Assembly (NCBI GenBank): GCA_051649605.1
Contig: JBOFHK010000030.1
Location: forward strand, 1 to 51,066
DNA from: Brevinema_A sp051649605
GTDB lineage: Bacteria > Spirochaetota > Brevinematia > Brevinematales > Brevinemataceae
Reading direction: 5' to 3'
Length of the DNA: 51,066 nucleotides
Below are positions 41,614 through 49,882 of the stretch, piece after piece; positions within the stretch are counted from its first letter, which is position 1; every line of letters begins with the position of its first letter. The position numbers were made by a program, and so were the translations under genes. Below the pieces are notes generated by a model. It was not told the origin of the DNA, made no database searches, and saw only the letters and a list, made by a program, of their open reading frames with translations.

Positions 41614-42140
41614 GTGGTTATTTCTTGAGTGTTTATCAAACGAGAGTCGAAAAATTTTTTTTCCAATTCTATAGCTAATAAAATTTTCAATCCCAATTCT
41701 ACACTTTGTAAGCGAATCTCATCCCTAGTACCTTTTAGTATAAAATGCTGAGCAAATATCCGTTGTTTCGTGGTAACAGCAGTATAAACTGTTCCTACAG
41801 GTTTTTCATTACTACCTCCTGAAGGCCCCGCAATACCAGTAATCGCCAATCCATAATCTGCATTAGACAACATGATCGCCCCTACTGCCATCGCCGTAAC
41901 ACATTCAAAACTAACAGCTCCATAATGATCTAAAATATCTTGAGAAACTTTAAGACAGCTGTGTTTAATCATATTGCTATAAGCGACGATTCCTCCTAAT
42001 AATATTGCAGATGCTCCTGGTATATCAGTTAGGGATGCGGTAATTAATCCTGCGGTACAACTTTCAGCAGTAAATAATGTTTTTTTTTGATCCTGTAATA
42101 TCGTAATAACTTCTTGGCATAATTCTTTATGAATACTCAT
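41610..42140 (-). CDS. pncC: CinA C-terminal family, nicotinamide-nucleotide amidase
   Basis: 176 residues, a stand-alone PncC domain. TAESCTAGLITASLTDIPG has the catalytic Ser/Lys type region, GGIVAYSNMIK follows, then GITGIAGPSGG and KPVGTVYTAV (here read as AITGIAGPSGG). It deamidates NMN to NaMN for NAD recycling. The N-terminal CinA domain is absent, as in E. coli YgaD. It is a single gene converging on the oxidoreductase. Confidence 0.88.
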   Translation of the reverse strand: MSIHKELCQEVITILQDQKKTLFTAESCTAGLITASLTDIPGASAILLGGIVAYSNMIKHSCLKVSQDILDHYGAVSFECVTAMAVGAIMLSNADYGLAITGIAGPSGGSNEKPVGTVYTAVTTKQRIFAQHFILKGTRDEIRLQSVELGLKILLAIELEKKFFDSRLINTQEITT

Positions 42141-42207
42141 GATACCTTCTTTTTTACCTATATAGTGTACTATATCATCGTATATTTTTATTTTTTATTA
42201 AGCCTTA

Positions 42208-42236
42208 TTGTATAGAATACAAAAATATATTATACT
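42208..42236 (+). promoter_or_regulatory. Promoter of pgi with palindrome over -35
   Basis: TTGTAT (42208-42213), a 17-bp spacer and TATACT (42231-42236). The -35 is one arm of TTGTAT-AGA-ATACAA (42208-42222). A further inverted repeat, ATATAGT-GT-ACTATAT, lies at 42160-42175. Confidence 0.5.
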
Positions 42237-42269
42237 AATAAATCATATTAATGTAATAGGGAGAGTACT

Positions 42270-43928
42270 ATGCTATTAAATATTAATCCTACAAATACAG
42301 AGTCATGGAAAAAATTACAAGATCATTATCAAAAAATAAAAGATCGAACTATTTATAGTTTTTTCTTGGAAGAAGATAACCATTCACCAACTCGTTTTGA
42401 TCAACTACATCTTAAGCATGAAGACCTATTATTTGATTTTTCTAAAAATCGTATTACGGAAGAAAGCTTACAATTATTGGTGGCTTTGGCAGAAGAAATA
42501 CAGCTTGGTGATGCGATAACAAAGATGTTTTCTGGGGATCTTATCAATCAAACCGAACAAAGAGCGGTTCTTCATACCGCGTTACGAAATAAATCTGAGA
42601 ATCCTATTTGGGTGTCTGGTCGTAATGTAATGCCTGATATTCATCAAGTGCTTAATCAAATGAAAGAATTTTGTGAAAAAGTTCGCTCTGGAGCTTGGAA
42701 AGGATATACAGGAAAAACCATTACAGATATTGTGAATATTGGGATAGGGGGCTCTGATTTGGGACCTATAATGGCGGTTGAAGCCTTAAAATATTACAAT
42801 ACAAAATTAAAGATCCATTTTGTTTCTAATGTAGATGGTACTCATCTTGTTGAAACTCTAAAAAATCTTAGTATGGAAACAACTTTATTTATTATAGCGT
42901 CCAAAACTTTTACAACCCAAGAAACAATGGCAAATGCAGAATCAGCACGGGCAATATTTTTAGAATCTGCCCGAAACGAAGAATATATTGCCAAACACTT
43001 TGTAGCGGTATCGACAAATGTTAATCTTGTTACAAAATTTGGGATTGACCAAGATAATATGTTTGTTTTTTGGGACTGGGTTGGGGGGCGGTACTCTCTC
43101 TGGTCAGCGGTGGGATTATCTATTGCATTAGCTTTAGGATTTGAGGGTTTTGATGAGATGTTATCAGGAGCTTATTCTATGGATAAACATTTTTCTGAGA
43201 CTCCCTTTCGTCAAAATGTTCCTGTAATTATGGCATTATTAGGGATTTGGTATAATAATTTTTTTGGAGCAGAAAGCCAAGCGATTCTTCCCTATGACCA
43301 ATATTTACATCGTTTTACAGCATATTTTCAACAAGGAGATATGGAATCCAACGGTAAAAGTGTTTCTCGATCTGGAGAAAGTGTTGGCTATCAAACGGGT
43401 TCTATTATTTGGGGAGAGCCTGGGACTAACGGTCAACATGCTTTTTATCAATTAATCCACCAAGGAACAAAATTGATTCCTTGTGATTTTTTAGCTCCGA
43501 TTCATAGTTTGAATCCCTTAGGAAACCATCATCAATTATTATTATCTAATTATTTTGCTCAAACAGAAGCCCTCATGAAAGGGAAATCTTACGAAGAAGT
43601 TCAAGAAGAGTTAAAAATATTAGGAAAAACGGATAAAGAGATTGCTATGCTTGCACCCTTTAAAGTCTTTAGTGGAAATAGACCTACAAACTCTTTCTTA
43701 TTTATAAAAATGACCCCCTATATGCTTGGGATGTTACTTGCTATGTATGAGCATAAAATTTTTGTTCAAGGGGTCATTTGGAATATCTATAGTTTTGATC
43801 AATGGGGAGTAGAATTGGGTAAAGTACTAGCAGGAAAAATTTTACCAGAATTAGCTGATCAAAAACCCGTACACTCTCATGATTCTTCTACGAATGGATT
43901 GATTAATCATTTTAAGAAACATCTCTAA
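42270..43928 (+). CDS. pgi: Glucose-6-phosphate isomerase
   Basis: 552 residues, the long (E. coli-like) form. Signature regions include NIGIGGSDLGPIMAVEAL, FVSNVDGTHL, SKTFTTQETM, FVFWDWVGGRYSLWSAVGLS, catalytic Glu in GEPGTNGQHAFYQLIHQG and the Lys in YSFDQWGVELGK near 510. It interconverts glucose-6-phosphate and fructose-6-phosphate, joining glucosamine-derived fructose-6-phosphate to glycolysis and cell-wall pools. It has its own promoter and no clear terminator. Confidence 0.96.
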   Translation: MLLNINPTNTESWKKLQDHYQKIKDRTIYSFFLEEDNHSPTRFDQLHLKHEDLLFDFSKNRITEESLQLLVALAEEIQLGDAITKMFSGDLINQTEQRAVLHTALRNKSENPIWVSGRNVMPDIHQVLNQMKEFCEKVRSGAWKGYTGKTITDIVNIGIGGSDLGPIMAVEALKYYNTKLKIHFVSNVDGTHLVETLKNLSMETTLFIIASKTFTTQETMANAESARAIFLESARNEEYIAKHFVAVSTNVNLVTKFGIDQDNMFVFWDWVGGRYSLWSAVGLSIALALGFEGFDEMLSGAYSMDKHFSETPFRQNVPVIMALLGIWYNNFFGAESQAILPYDQYLHRFTAYFQQGDMESNGKSVSRSGESVGYQTGSIIWGEPGTNGQHAFYQLIHQGTKLIPCDFLAPIHSLNPLGNHHQLLLSNYFAQTEALMKGKSYEEVQEELKILGKTDKEIAMLAPFKVFSGNRPTNSFLFIKMTPYMLGMLLAMYEHKIFVQGVIWNIYSFDQWGVELGKVLAGKILPELADQKPVHSHDSSTNGLINHFKKHL

Positions 43929-44061
43929 AATTATGTTGATTTAGTGTGCCATAGAACGAATTATACATTAGGACGTTTGAGGATGATATTACTAAAAACG
44001 ATAAATGATAGGCTATCATATAAATTTTATGAAGACCCTAAGATAACTATATTACAGAGTT

Positions 44062-44124
44062 TATGATACAATAGTTTTTTATATCATAAAAACTATTGTA
44101 TCATATTTAAAAATATGCTACAAT
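44062..44124 (+). promoter_or_regulatory. Promoter with nested palindromic operators
   Basis: TATGATACAATAGTTTT (44062-44078) and its exact inverse (44089-44105) form a 17-bp inverted repeat with a 10-bp gap. The right arm contains the -35 TTGTAT (44096-44101), followed at 17 bp by TACAAT (44119-44124). The spacer itself is a palindrome, CATATTT-AA-AAATATG (44102-44117). A terminator for pgi is the alternative reading of the first repeat, but no T-run follows. Confidence 0.55.
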
Positions 44125-44157
44125 AATTATATATGATTAATTCTACTAGGAGGAATT

Positions 44158-44547
44158 ATGAAATCACTATTATTAGTATTCACGCTTATTGCTGTCAATG
44201 GATTTGCCCAAGATGGAAAAGCATTTTTTGACCAGATGAAAGGGAAAACAATCGTAGGAAAGTCAGTTGAAGGTGTTGATACCCGATTTGAATTTTCGGC
44301 AGATGGTATGACAGTAACGCTGAAAAAAAATTCTGGCTATAATCATACTTTTGTGAAAATGATCAGAGATATTGCTATTTATGAAGGGAAACGTGGTGGA
44401 AAAACCCATTACGAAGGATTCCAAGTTAAAGGCGGAACAGTACTGGTTTCAACTAGTGATCAAATTGGTGGAGTCAAACTTAAAAGTAATGTACCAGAAG
44501 AGCTTGCTAAAGATTTTGAAAAAAATGCTTTGGTTTTCAAAAGATAA
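44158..44547 (+). CDS. Small exported protein, unknown
   Basis: 129 residues. Signal peptide MKSLLLVFTLIAVNGFAQ with a likely cut after FAQ. The mature part of about 110 residues is basic and beta-rich (TRFEFSADGMTVTLKK and GGTVLVSTSDQIGG) with no Cys. No family recognised; likely a periplasmic or secreted monomer. The ribosome site is AGGAGG, the strongest in the area, and the gene sits alone between an operator-like promoter and a large palindromic terminator, so it may be highly and conditionally expressed. Confidence 0.6.
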   Translation: MKSLLLVFTLIAVNGFAQDGKAFFDQMKGKTIVGKSVEGVDTRFEFSADGMTVTLKKNSGYNHTFVKMIRDIAIYEGKRGGKTHYEGFQVKGGTVLVSTSDQIGGVKLKSNVPEELAKDFEKNALVFKR

Positions 44548-44556
44548 TAAGTGTCT

Positions 44557-44610
44557 AAACGCACTAAATAAAAAAGAGAGTCTAGACTCTCTTTTTTATT
44601 TAGTGCGTTT
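44557..44610. terminator. 54-bp perfect palindrome, terminator-like
   Basis: Bases 44557-44583 are exactly complementary to 44584-44610 with no spacer; key parts are AAACGCACTAAAT, AAAAAAGAGAGTCT and the mirror. It starts 9 bases after the stop of the small exported protein gene. As RNA it would form a 25-bp hairpin, well beyond a usual terminator, and its A and T runs sit within the stem. Confidence 0.75.
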
Positions 44611-44915
44611 TCTAAATTATTAGAAGATAAATAAGATTTCATATGATAGTTGATTATAGATACTTAAAATAATTAGCTAAACTTTACATTGTTAAATAAA
44701 TATGTTAATATGAGGATATATTGAGCTTTTGGAGAGTGTGGAAATAGTACTAAACTAATGATCGCTTGAAGAAGAGTAGCAGTGGATTGAGAATAAGAAT
44801 TTATCCTTGCTATTGCTAGGTAGTTACATTCTTTTTTAACTAGCTTATAAGTGAGAACTCAAAGCAAATAATAAAAAATCAATCAAATAACGATATCAAT
44901 AATAAGGAGTATATT
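44611..44915 (+). other. Non-coding region and long uxuA leader
   Basis: About 300 bases without a gene. TTTACA (44683-44688), 17 bp and TAATAT (44706-44711) is a plausible promoter, which gives a leader of about 200 nt before uxuA. The leader is less AT-rich than the flanks and contains TAGTTA...TAACTA and GGAT...ATCC inverted repeats, but I recognise no known riboswitch. AAGGAG precedes the uxuA start. Confidence 0.4.
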
Positions 44916-45962
44916 ATGTATATGACATTCCGATGGTATGGATCTAATGATCCGATTAGTCTAGAGTATATTAGGCAGATCCCTAAAATGAAAGGGATTG
45001 TTAGTTCTCTTCATGACGAACCTACTGGTGCAGCATGGGACTATAACAAAATTAAATCTTATAAAGAAAATATTGAATCCTATAATCTAAATTTTAAAGT
45101 GATTGAAAGTGTTCCTGTCCATGAAGATATCAAATTAGGACGATCGACTAGAGACCAGTATATTGAAAATTATATTGCAACTATTAAAAATTTGGCAAAA
45201 GCAGGATTGGAAGTAATTACTTATAATTTTATGCCTGTTTTTGATTGGACAAGAAGTTCTTTAGATACTCCATTTCCTGATGGTTCAACAGCGCTAACGT
45301 ATCGACATAAAGATATTACTGCGATGGATTCCACCTCTCCCAATCTCACCTTACCAGCTTGGGTCAAGTATTCCAATAAGGAATTAATAGATCTTTTAGA
45401 AGCTTACAAATCAGTTGATACAGAAAAATTATGGAGTAATTTTGAATATTTCTTAAAAGCTATTGCTCCCGTCGCTCATGAAAATCGTATCAAATTAGCT
45501 CTTCATCCAGATGATCCTCCTTGGTCTATCTTTGGGCTTCCGAGAATTATTACCAATAAATCGGCCTTAGAAAGAGTGTTGTCTATTGTTGATGTTCCAG
45601 AAAATGGTCTGTGTTTTTGTACGGGTTCTTTAGGGATTTCTCCAGAAAATGATTGTGAAGATATGGTAAAAACCTTTGCTTCTCAAAAAAGAATTCATTT
45701 TGCCCACGCTCGGAATGTCAGTATTGATGGTGATCATGATTTTTCCGAAGTTAAACACACTAATGATGTTGGGAATATCGATTTTACAAAAATTTTAAAA
45801 GCATATTTTGATGCTGGATTTGATGGACCAATTCGTTCTGATCATGGACGAATGATTTGGGGAGAAACGGGGCTTGCAGGATATGGATTGTACGATAGAG
45901 CTTTAGGAGCTTTATATTTACAGGGGATTTGGGATTCTTTAGAATCTTCTCATCAACGGTAG
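44916..45962 (+). CDS. uxuA: Mannonate dehydratase
   Basis: 348 residues, UxuA family. FRWYGSNDPISLEYIRQIPK at the start, KGIVSSLHD, VIESVPVHEDIKLG, YNFMPVFDWTR, LALHPDDPPW, CFCTGSLG and SDHGRMIWGE are hallmark segments, with metal-binding Cys and His residues intact. It converts D-mannonate to KDG, which is then used by KdgK and Eda of the 3-13 kb operon. It starts the uxuA-uxaC pair, with uxaC 9 bases downstream. Confidence 0.93.
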   Translation: MYMTFRWYGSNDPISLEYIRQIPKMKGIVSSLHDEPTGAAWDYNKIKSYKENIESYNLNFKVIESVPVHEDIKLGRSTRDQYIENYIATIKNLAKAGLEVITYNFMPVFDWTRSSLDTPFPDGSTALTYRHKDITAMDSTSPNLTLPAWVKYSNKELIDLLEAYKSVDTEKLWSNFEYFLKAIAPVAHENRIKLALHPDDPPWSIFGLPRIITNKSALERVLSIVDVPENGLCFCTGSLGISPENDCEDMVKTFASQKRIHFAHARNVSIDGDHDFSEVKHTNDVGNIDFTKILKAYFDAGFDGPIRSDHGRMIWGETGLAGYGLYDRALGALYLQGIWDSLESSHQR

Positions 45963-45971
45963 GATTCACTG

Positions 45972-47372
45972 ATGAAAACATTTATTACGGATGATTTTTT
46001 GTTAAAAAATGAAACTGCTCGCTATCTATATCACGATTATGCTAAAGATATGCCGATTATTGACTATCATTGTCATCTTTCTCCAAAAGAAATAGCAGAC
46101 GATCAGCAGTATCGTTCGATTACAGAAATGTGGTTGGATAAAGATCACTATAAATGGAGAGCAATTCGATCAGCAGGTTTTTGTGAAGAACAAATTACAG
46201 GACATTTGGGTGATCCTTCTTATGATGAGGAGCGATTTAAGATATGGGCGGAAGTTCTCCCTCAAACTTTGGGTAATCCTCTCTATCATTGGACGCACTT
46301 GGAATTGCTCCGTTATTTTGATATTGATATTCTATTAACCCCAAAAACTGCTTCTGAGGTTTATAAACAGACAAATGCGATTATTACAAGAGGGGATTTC
46401 TCTGCTCAGAATTTGATTAAAAAATTTCAACTAAAATTTATTGGTACGACGGATGATCCAATTGATTCTTTAGAGTACCATTGCAATTTACAGGAATGTC
46501 AGGTAACACCATCATGGCGTCCTGATAAGATCTTAAAAATTGAGCAATCTTCTTTTAGAGAGTACCTACAACAATTGTCTTTCTTAGTAGGTTTTACGAT
46601 TGATTCTTTATCAAACTTGATAGAAGCTATTAGTATTCGTGCCAAATATTTCAAAGATAAAGGATGTTGTATTTCTGATCATGGTTTGGATGAATTTTTA
46701 TTCACTAAAGAATACTCAGAGCAACAGGTAAGTGAGATTTTTCAGAAAGCCTTAAATAAAGAATCATTAACGACAATAGAAATTATTCAGTACAAAAGTT
46801 TTTTAATGGTAGAAATGGGTAAAATCTATTCGAAGTATCATTGGGTTATGCAACTTCATATTGGAGCCCTTCGGAATAATAATACCAAAATGTTCCAATT
46901 GATGGGGTCAGATATTGGTTTTGATTCGATTAATGATCATAATTATGCCCCTGAACTTTCGGGATTCTTAGATACCTTGATGATGAATGATGCTCTTCCA
47001 AAAACGATTTTATATTCTTTGAATCCTCGTGATAATGAGATGCTTGGGAGCATGATTGGTAATTTTCAAGGGGATATTCCAGGAAAACTACAACTTGGTT
47101 CTGGGTGGTGGTTTAATGACCAAAAGGATGGGATGGAGCGTCAACTTATTGCCTTAAGCTGTTTAGGATTATTACCAAGATTTGTGGGAATGCTAACAGA
47201 CTCTCGTAGTTTTTTATCGTTTTCTCGTCATGAATATTTTAGAAGAATTTTATGTAATATACTTGGGACTTGGGCTGAAGATGGGGAAGCCCCAAAGGAT
47301 TTATCTTATTTGGGGGAAATTGCTCAAGATATTAGTTTTAATAATGCCCATAGATATTTTCTTTCAAAATAA
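45972..47372 (+). CDS. uxaC: Uronate isomerase
   Basis: 466 residues, amidohydrolase-like fold. MPIIDYHCHLSPKEIADD gives the HxH metal motif near residue 34, and later TTDDPIDSLEYH, LHIGALRNNN, LQLGSGWWFND and MLTDSRSFLSFSRHEYFRRI are typical of UxaC. It isomerises D-glucuronate to D-fructuronate and D-galacturonate to D-tagaturonate, feeding both reductases of the distant operon. It probably shares its transcript with uxuA. Confidence 0.95.
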   Translation: MKTFITDDFLLKNETARYLYHDYAKDMPIIDYHCHLSPKEIADDQQYRSITEMWLDKDHYKWRAIRSAGFCEEQITGHLGDPSYDEERFKIWAEVLPQTLGNPLYHWTHLELLRYFDIDILLTPKTASEVYKQTNAIITRGDFSAQNLIKKFQLKFIGTTDDPIDSLEYHCNLQECQVTPSWRPDKILKIEQSSFREYLQQLSFLVGFTIDSLSNLIEAISIRAKYFKDKGCCISDHGLDEFLFTKEYSEQQVSEIFQKALNKESLTTIEIIQYKSFLMVEMGKIYSKYHWVMQLHIGALRNNNTKMFQLMGSDIGFDSINDHNYAPELSGFLDTLMMNDALPKTILYSLNPRDNEMLGSMIGNFQGDIPGKLQLGSGWWFNDQKDGMERQLIALSCLGLLPRFVGMLTDSRSFLSFSRHEYFRRILCNILGTWAEDGEAPKDLSYLGEIAQDISFNNAHRYFLSK

Positions 47373-47398
47373 TTTATTAAAAAGAAACAAAAAAACTC

Positions 47399-47440
47399 TT
47401 GTATATTATTATAAATATACTATAATATATTTATAATAAT
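47399..47440 (+). promoter_or_regulatory. glpFK promoter overlapped by a 15-bp inverted repeat
   Basis: TTGTAT (47399-47404), a 16-bp spacer and TATAAT (47421-47426). ATTATTATAAATATA (47405-47419) and its exact inverse (47426-47440) flank the -10 with a 6-bp gap, as an operator would. It is pure A/T, so chance cannot be excluded. Confidence 0.5.
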
Positions 47441-47464
47441 TAATATCTATATTAGGAGGATATT

Positions 47465-48175
47465 ATGCCTAAAGAATTGGTAGCAGAACTTTTAGGTACG
47501 GCAATACTTATTTTGGTAGGGAATGGAGTAGTATCCAATGTTCTTTTAAAAAGAACAAAAGGTAATGACTCTGGCTGGATTGTGATTACGGCAGGTTGGG
47601 CTTTTGCAGTTTTAATTGCTATTGTTATTACAGGTCGTATATCAGGAGCACATCTAAATCCAGCGGTTACCATAGCAAATATTGTTAATGGATCAATGGA
47701 GTTGGTCTTAGGGGTGCATTATATGCTTGCCCAAATGATAGGAGCAGTAATAGGAGCTTGTTTGGTATGGATATCTTATAAAGATCATTTCGATGCTACT
47801 GAAAATCAAGGGTCAATTTTAGGATGTTTTTCGACAGGTCCTGCGATTCGTAATCTTCCTTTGAATTTTTTCTGTGAAACTTTAGCAACTTGTGTGTTTT
47901 TATTAGCAATTTTTGGAATTAACCATCCTGATTCTGGTTTTGGTGCTTTAGGAGCAATTTTAGTATCCAGTAGCCTTTGGGGTATTGGTTTAGGATTGGG
48001 TGGAACAACAGGATATTCACTTAATCCAGCACGTGATTTAGGGCCTCGAATTGCTCATGCATTCCTTCCAATCAAAGGGAAAGGGCAATCTGACTGGGCT
48101 TATAGTTGGGTACCTGTATTAGGTCCTATCTTAGGAGCCGTCCTTGCAGTTTATGTTTATCAGCTAATTATATAA
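47465..48175 (+). CDS. glpF: Glycerol uptake facilitator (aquaglyceroporin)
   Basis: 236 residues, MIP family with six membrane helices. NPA motifs are at HLNPAVT (near 64) and SLNPARD (near 185); the Asp after the second NPAR is the usual mark of glycerol facilitators rather than water-only channels. It passes glycerol into the cell, where GlpK traps it. A very strong GGAGGA ribosome site and a palindromic promoter precede it; glpK follows after 40 bases. Confidence 0.92.
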   Translation: MPKELVAELLGTAILILVGNGVVSNVLLKRTKGNDSGWIVITAGWAFAVLIAIVITGRISGAHLNPAVTIANIVNGSMELVLGVHYMLAQMIGAVIGACLVWISYKDHFDATENQGSILGCFSTGPAIRNLPLNFFCETLATCVFLLAIFGINHPDSGFGALGAILVSSSLWGIGLGLGGTTGYSLNPARDLGPRIAHAFLPIKGKGQSDWAYSWVPVLGPILGAVLAVYVYQLII

Positions 48176-48215
48176 TAAAAATAATAAAAATATAAAAAAA
48201 CGCAAGAGGTATAAT

Positions 48216-49703
48216 ATGTATATTATAGCTATTGATCAAGGTACTACCAGTTCACGTACTATAGTATTTGATGAAAACCAAAATATGTTAGCAACTGTCC
48301 AAAAAGAATTTACACAAATCTATCCTCAAGAAGGGTGGGTTGAACATGATCCTAACGAAATTTGGGCTACTCAATATGGAGTGTTGCTAGAAGCATTTAG
48401 TAAATCGGGTATCAAAGCGGAAGAAATTAAAGCGGTTGGAATTACTAACCAACGAGAAACGGTTGTCGTTTGGGATAAAAAAACAGGGAATCCTGTCTAT
48501 AATGCAATCGTTTGGCAATGCCGACGTACTGCCCATTATTGCGATGAATTAAAAGCTAAAGGCTTAGAATCTTATATTCGTGAAAATACCGGTCTTGTTA
48601 TAGATGCATATTTTTCTGGGACGAAGATTAAATGGATCTTAGATCATGTTTCTGGAGCAAGAGAAAAAGCGGAAAAAGGCGATCTTTTGTTTGGAACAAT
48701 TGATACATGGCTCATTTGGAAACTGACTGGTGGAGAAGTTCACGTAACAGATTATACCAATGCCTCTCGTACGATGATTTATAATATCAAAACCTTAGAT
48801 TGGGATGATAAATTATTAAAAGAATTAAATATTCCTCGCTCTATGCTTCCTAAGGTGAAGAGTAGCTCAGAGATTTATGGTACTTTTAAATTTCCTTCTA
48901 GCGATGTTGAAATTCCTATCGCCGGAATTGCTGGAGATCAGCAAGCAGCACTATTTGGTCAATGCTGTTTTGAAGTTGGTGAAGCAAAAAATACTTATGG
49001 TACAGGTTGTTTTCTACTAATGAATACAGGAGAGAATATTGTTGTTTCTGAAAATGGACTCTTAACGACTATTGCTGTAGGAATTAATAATAAGGTAGAG
49101 TATGCTCTTGAGGGGAGCGTCTTTGTCGCTGGTGCTGCGATTCAATGGCTTCGTGATGAATTACGATTAATCGCAAAAGCTGAGGATAGTGGATACTTTG
49201 CGTCAAAAATTCCTGATACTGGGGGATTATATCTTGTACCTGCATTTGTAGGTTTAGGTGCTCCTTATTGGGATCCTTATGCTCGTGGTACCCTCATAGG
49301 GATTACACGAGGAACGGGGCGAGAACATATTATCCGAGCAACTTTAGAAAGTATTGCTTATCAAACGAAAGATGTTTTAGAAATTATGCAGTTAGACTCA
49401 GGAATTACCTTATCAGAATTAGCTGCAGATGGAGGAGCTTCGGCCAGTGATTTCTTAATGCAGTTCCAAACTGATATTTTATCCGTGCCAGTAAAAGTAC
49501 CAAAAAATAGAGAAACAACAGCCTTAGGTGCTGCGTATCTAGCAGGACTGGCAACGGGGGTTTGGAATAATAAAGAGGAAATTCGATTAACCAAAGAATT
49601 TACTAGAGAATACAAACCTTCAATCCTTGAAGCTAACGCTTTGGAACTATATCAAAATTGGCGTCGAGCGGTAGAACGTTCCAGAAATTGGATTGAATCC
49701 TAA
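48216..49703 (+). CDS. glpK: Glycerol kinase
   Basis: 495 residues, FGGY family. IDQGTTSSRTIVFD at the start binds ATP, AVGITNQRETVVVWDKKTG, IVWQCRRTA, DAYFSGTKIKW, AGDQQAALFGQ, NTYGTGCF and GLGAPYWDPYARGTLIGITR are all typical. It phosphorylates glycerol to sn-glycerol-3-phosphate. It is the last gene of glpFK; a glycerol-3-phosphate dehydrogenase gene is not in the window. Confidence 0.96.
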   Translation: MYIIAIDQGTTSSRTIVFDENQNMLATVQKEFTQIYPQEGWVEHDPNEIWATQYGVLLEAFSKSGIKAEEIKAVGITNQRETVVVWDKKTGNPVYNAIVWQCRRTAHYCDELKAKGLESYIRENTGLVIDAYFSGTKIKWILDHVSGAREKAEKGDLLFGTIDTWLIWKLTGGEVHVTDYTNASRTMIYNIKTLDWDDKLLKELNIPRSMLPKVKSSSEIYGTFKFPSSDVEIPIAGIAGDQQAALFGQCCFEVGEAKNTYGTGCFLLMNTGENIVVSENGLLTTIAVGINNKVEYALEGSVFVAGAAIQWLRDELRLIAKAEDSGYFASKIPDTGGLYLVPAFVGLGAPYWDPYARGTLIGITRGTGREHIIRATLESIAYQTKDVLEIMQLDSGITLSELAADGGASASDFLMQFQTDILSVPVKVPKNRETTALGAAYLAGLATGVWNNKEEIRLTKEFTREYKPSILEANALELYQNWRRAVERSRNWIES

Positions 49704-49716
49704 ACAACAAATCGTT

Positions 49717-49774
49717 AAAAAAAGTAGTTTTATTCGTCTAAAAGATATTAGAAGGATAAAACTACTTTTTTTTT
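49717..49774 (+). terminator. Terminator of glpFK
   Basis: AAAAAAAGTAGTTTTAT (49717-49733) pairs with ATAAAACTACTTTTTTT (from 49756), with CTAA/TTAG extending inside, and ends in a run of nine T. Confidence 0.85.
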
Positions 49775-49882
49775 ATCAAGATTATAGTCTTGAATATACA
49801 ATATAATTATAAGGGATTTTAAAAAATCTATTTATACTACTAAGAGACAATCTCTTGTAACGATAAAGATTGTGAGATAGGG

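Noticed and set aside
44372..44642. Two short ORFs on opposite strands ending in the same peptide (ALNKKESLDSLFYLVR)
   Set aside because: The shared peptide is produced by the 54-bp palindrome read from both strands; the ORFs overlap the exported protein gene and have no ribosome site.
44624..44915. Known structured RNA (4.5S, 6S, tmRNA) before uxuA
   Set aside because: None of the conserved cores of these RNAs can be seen.
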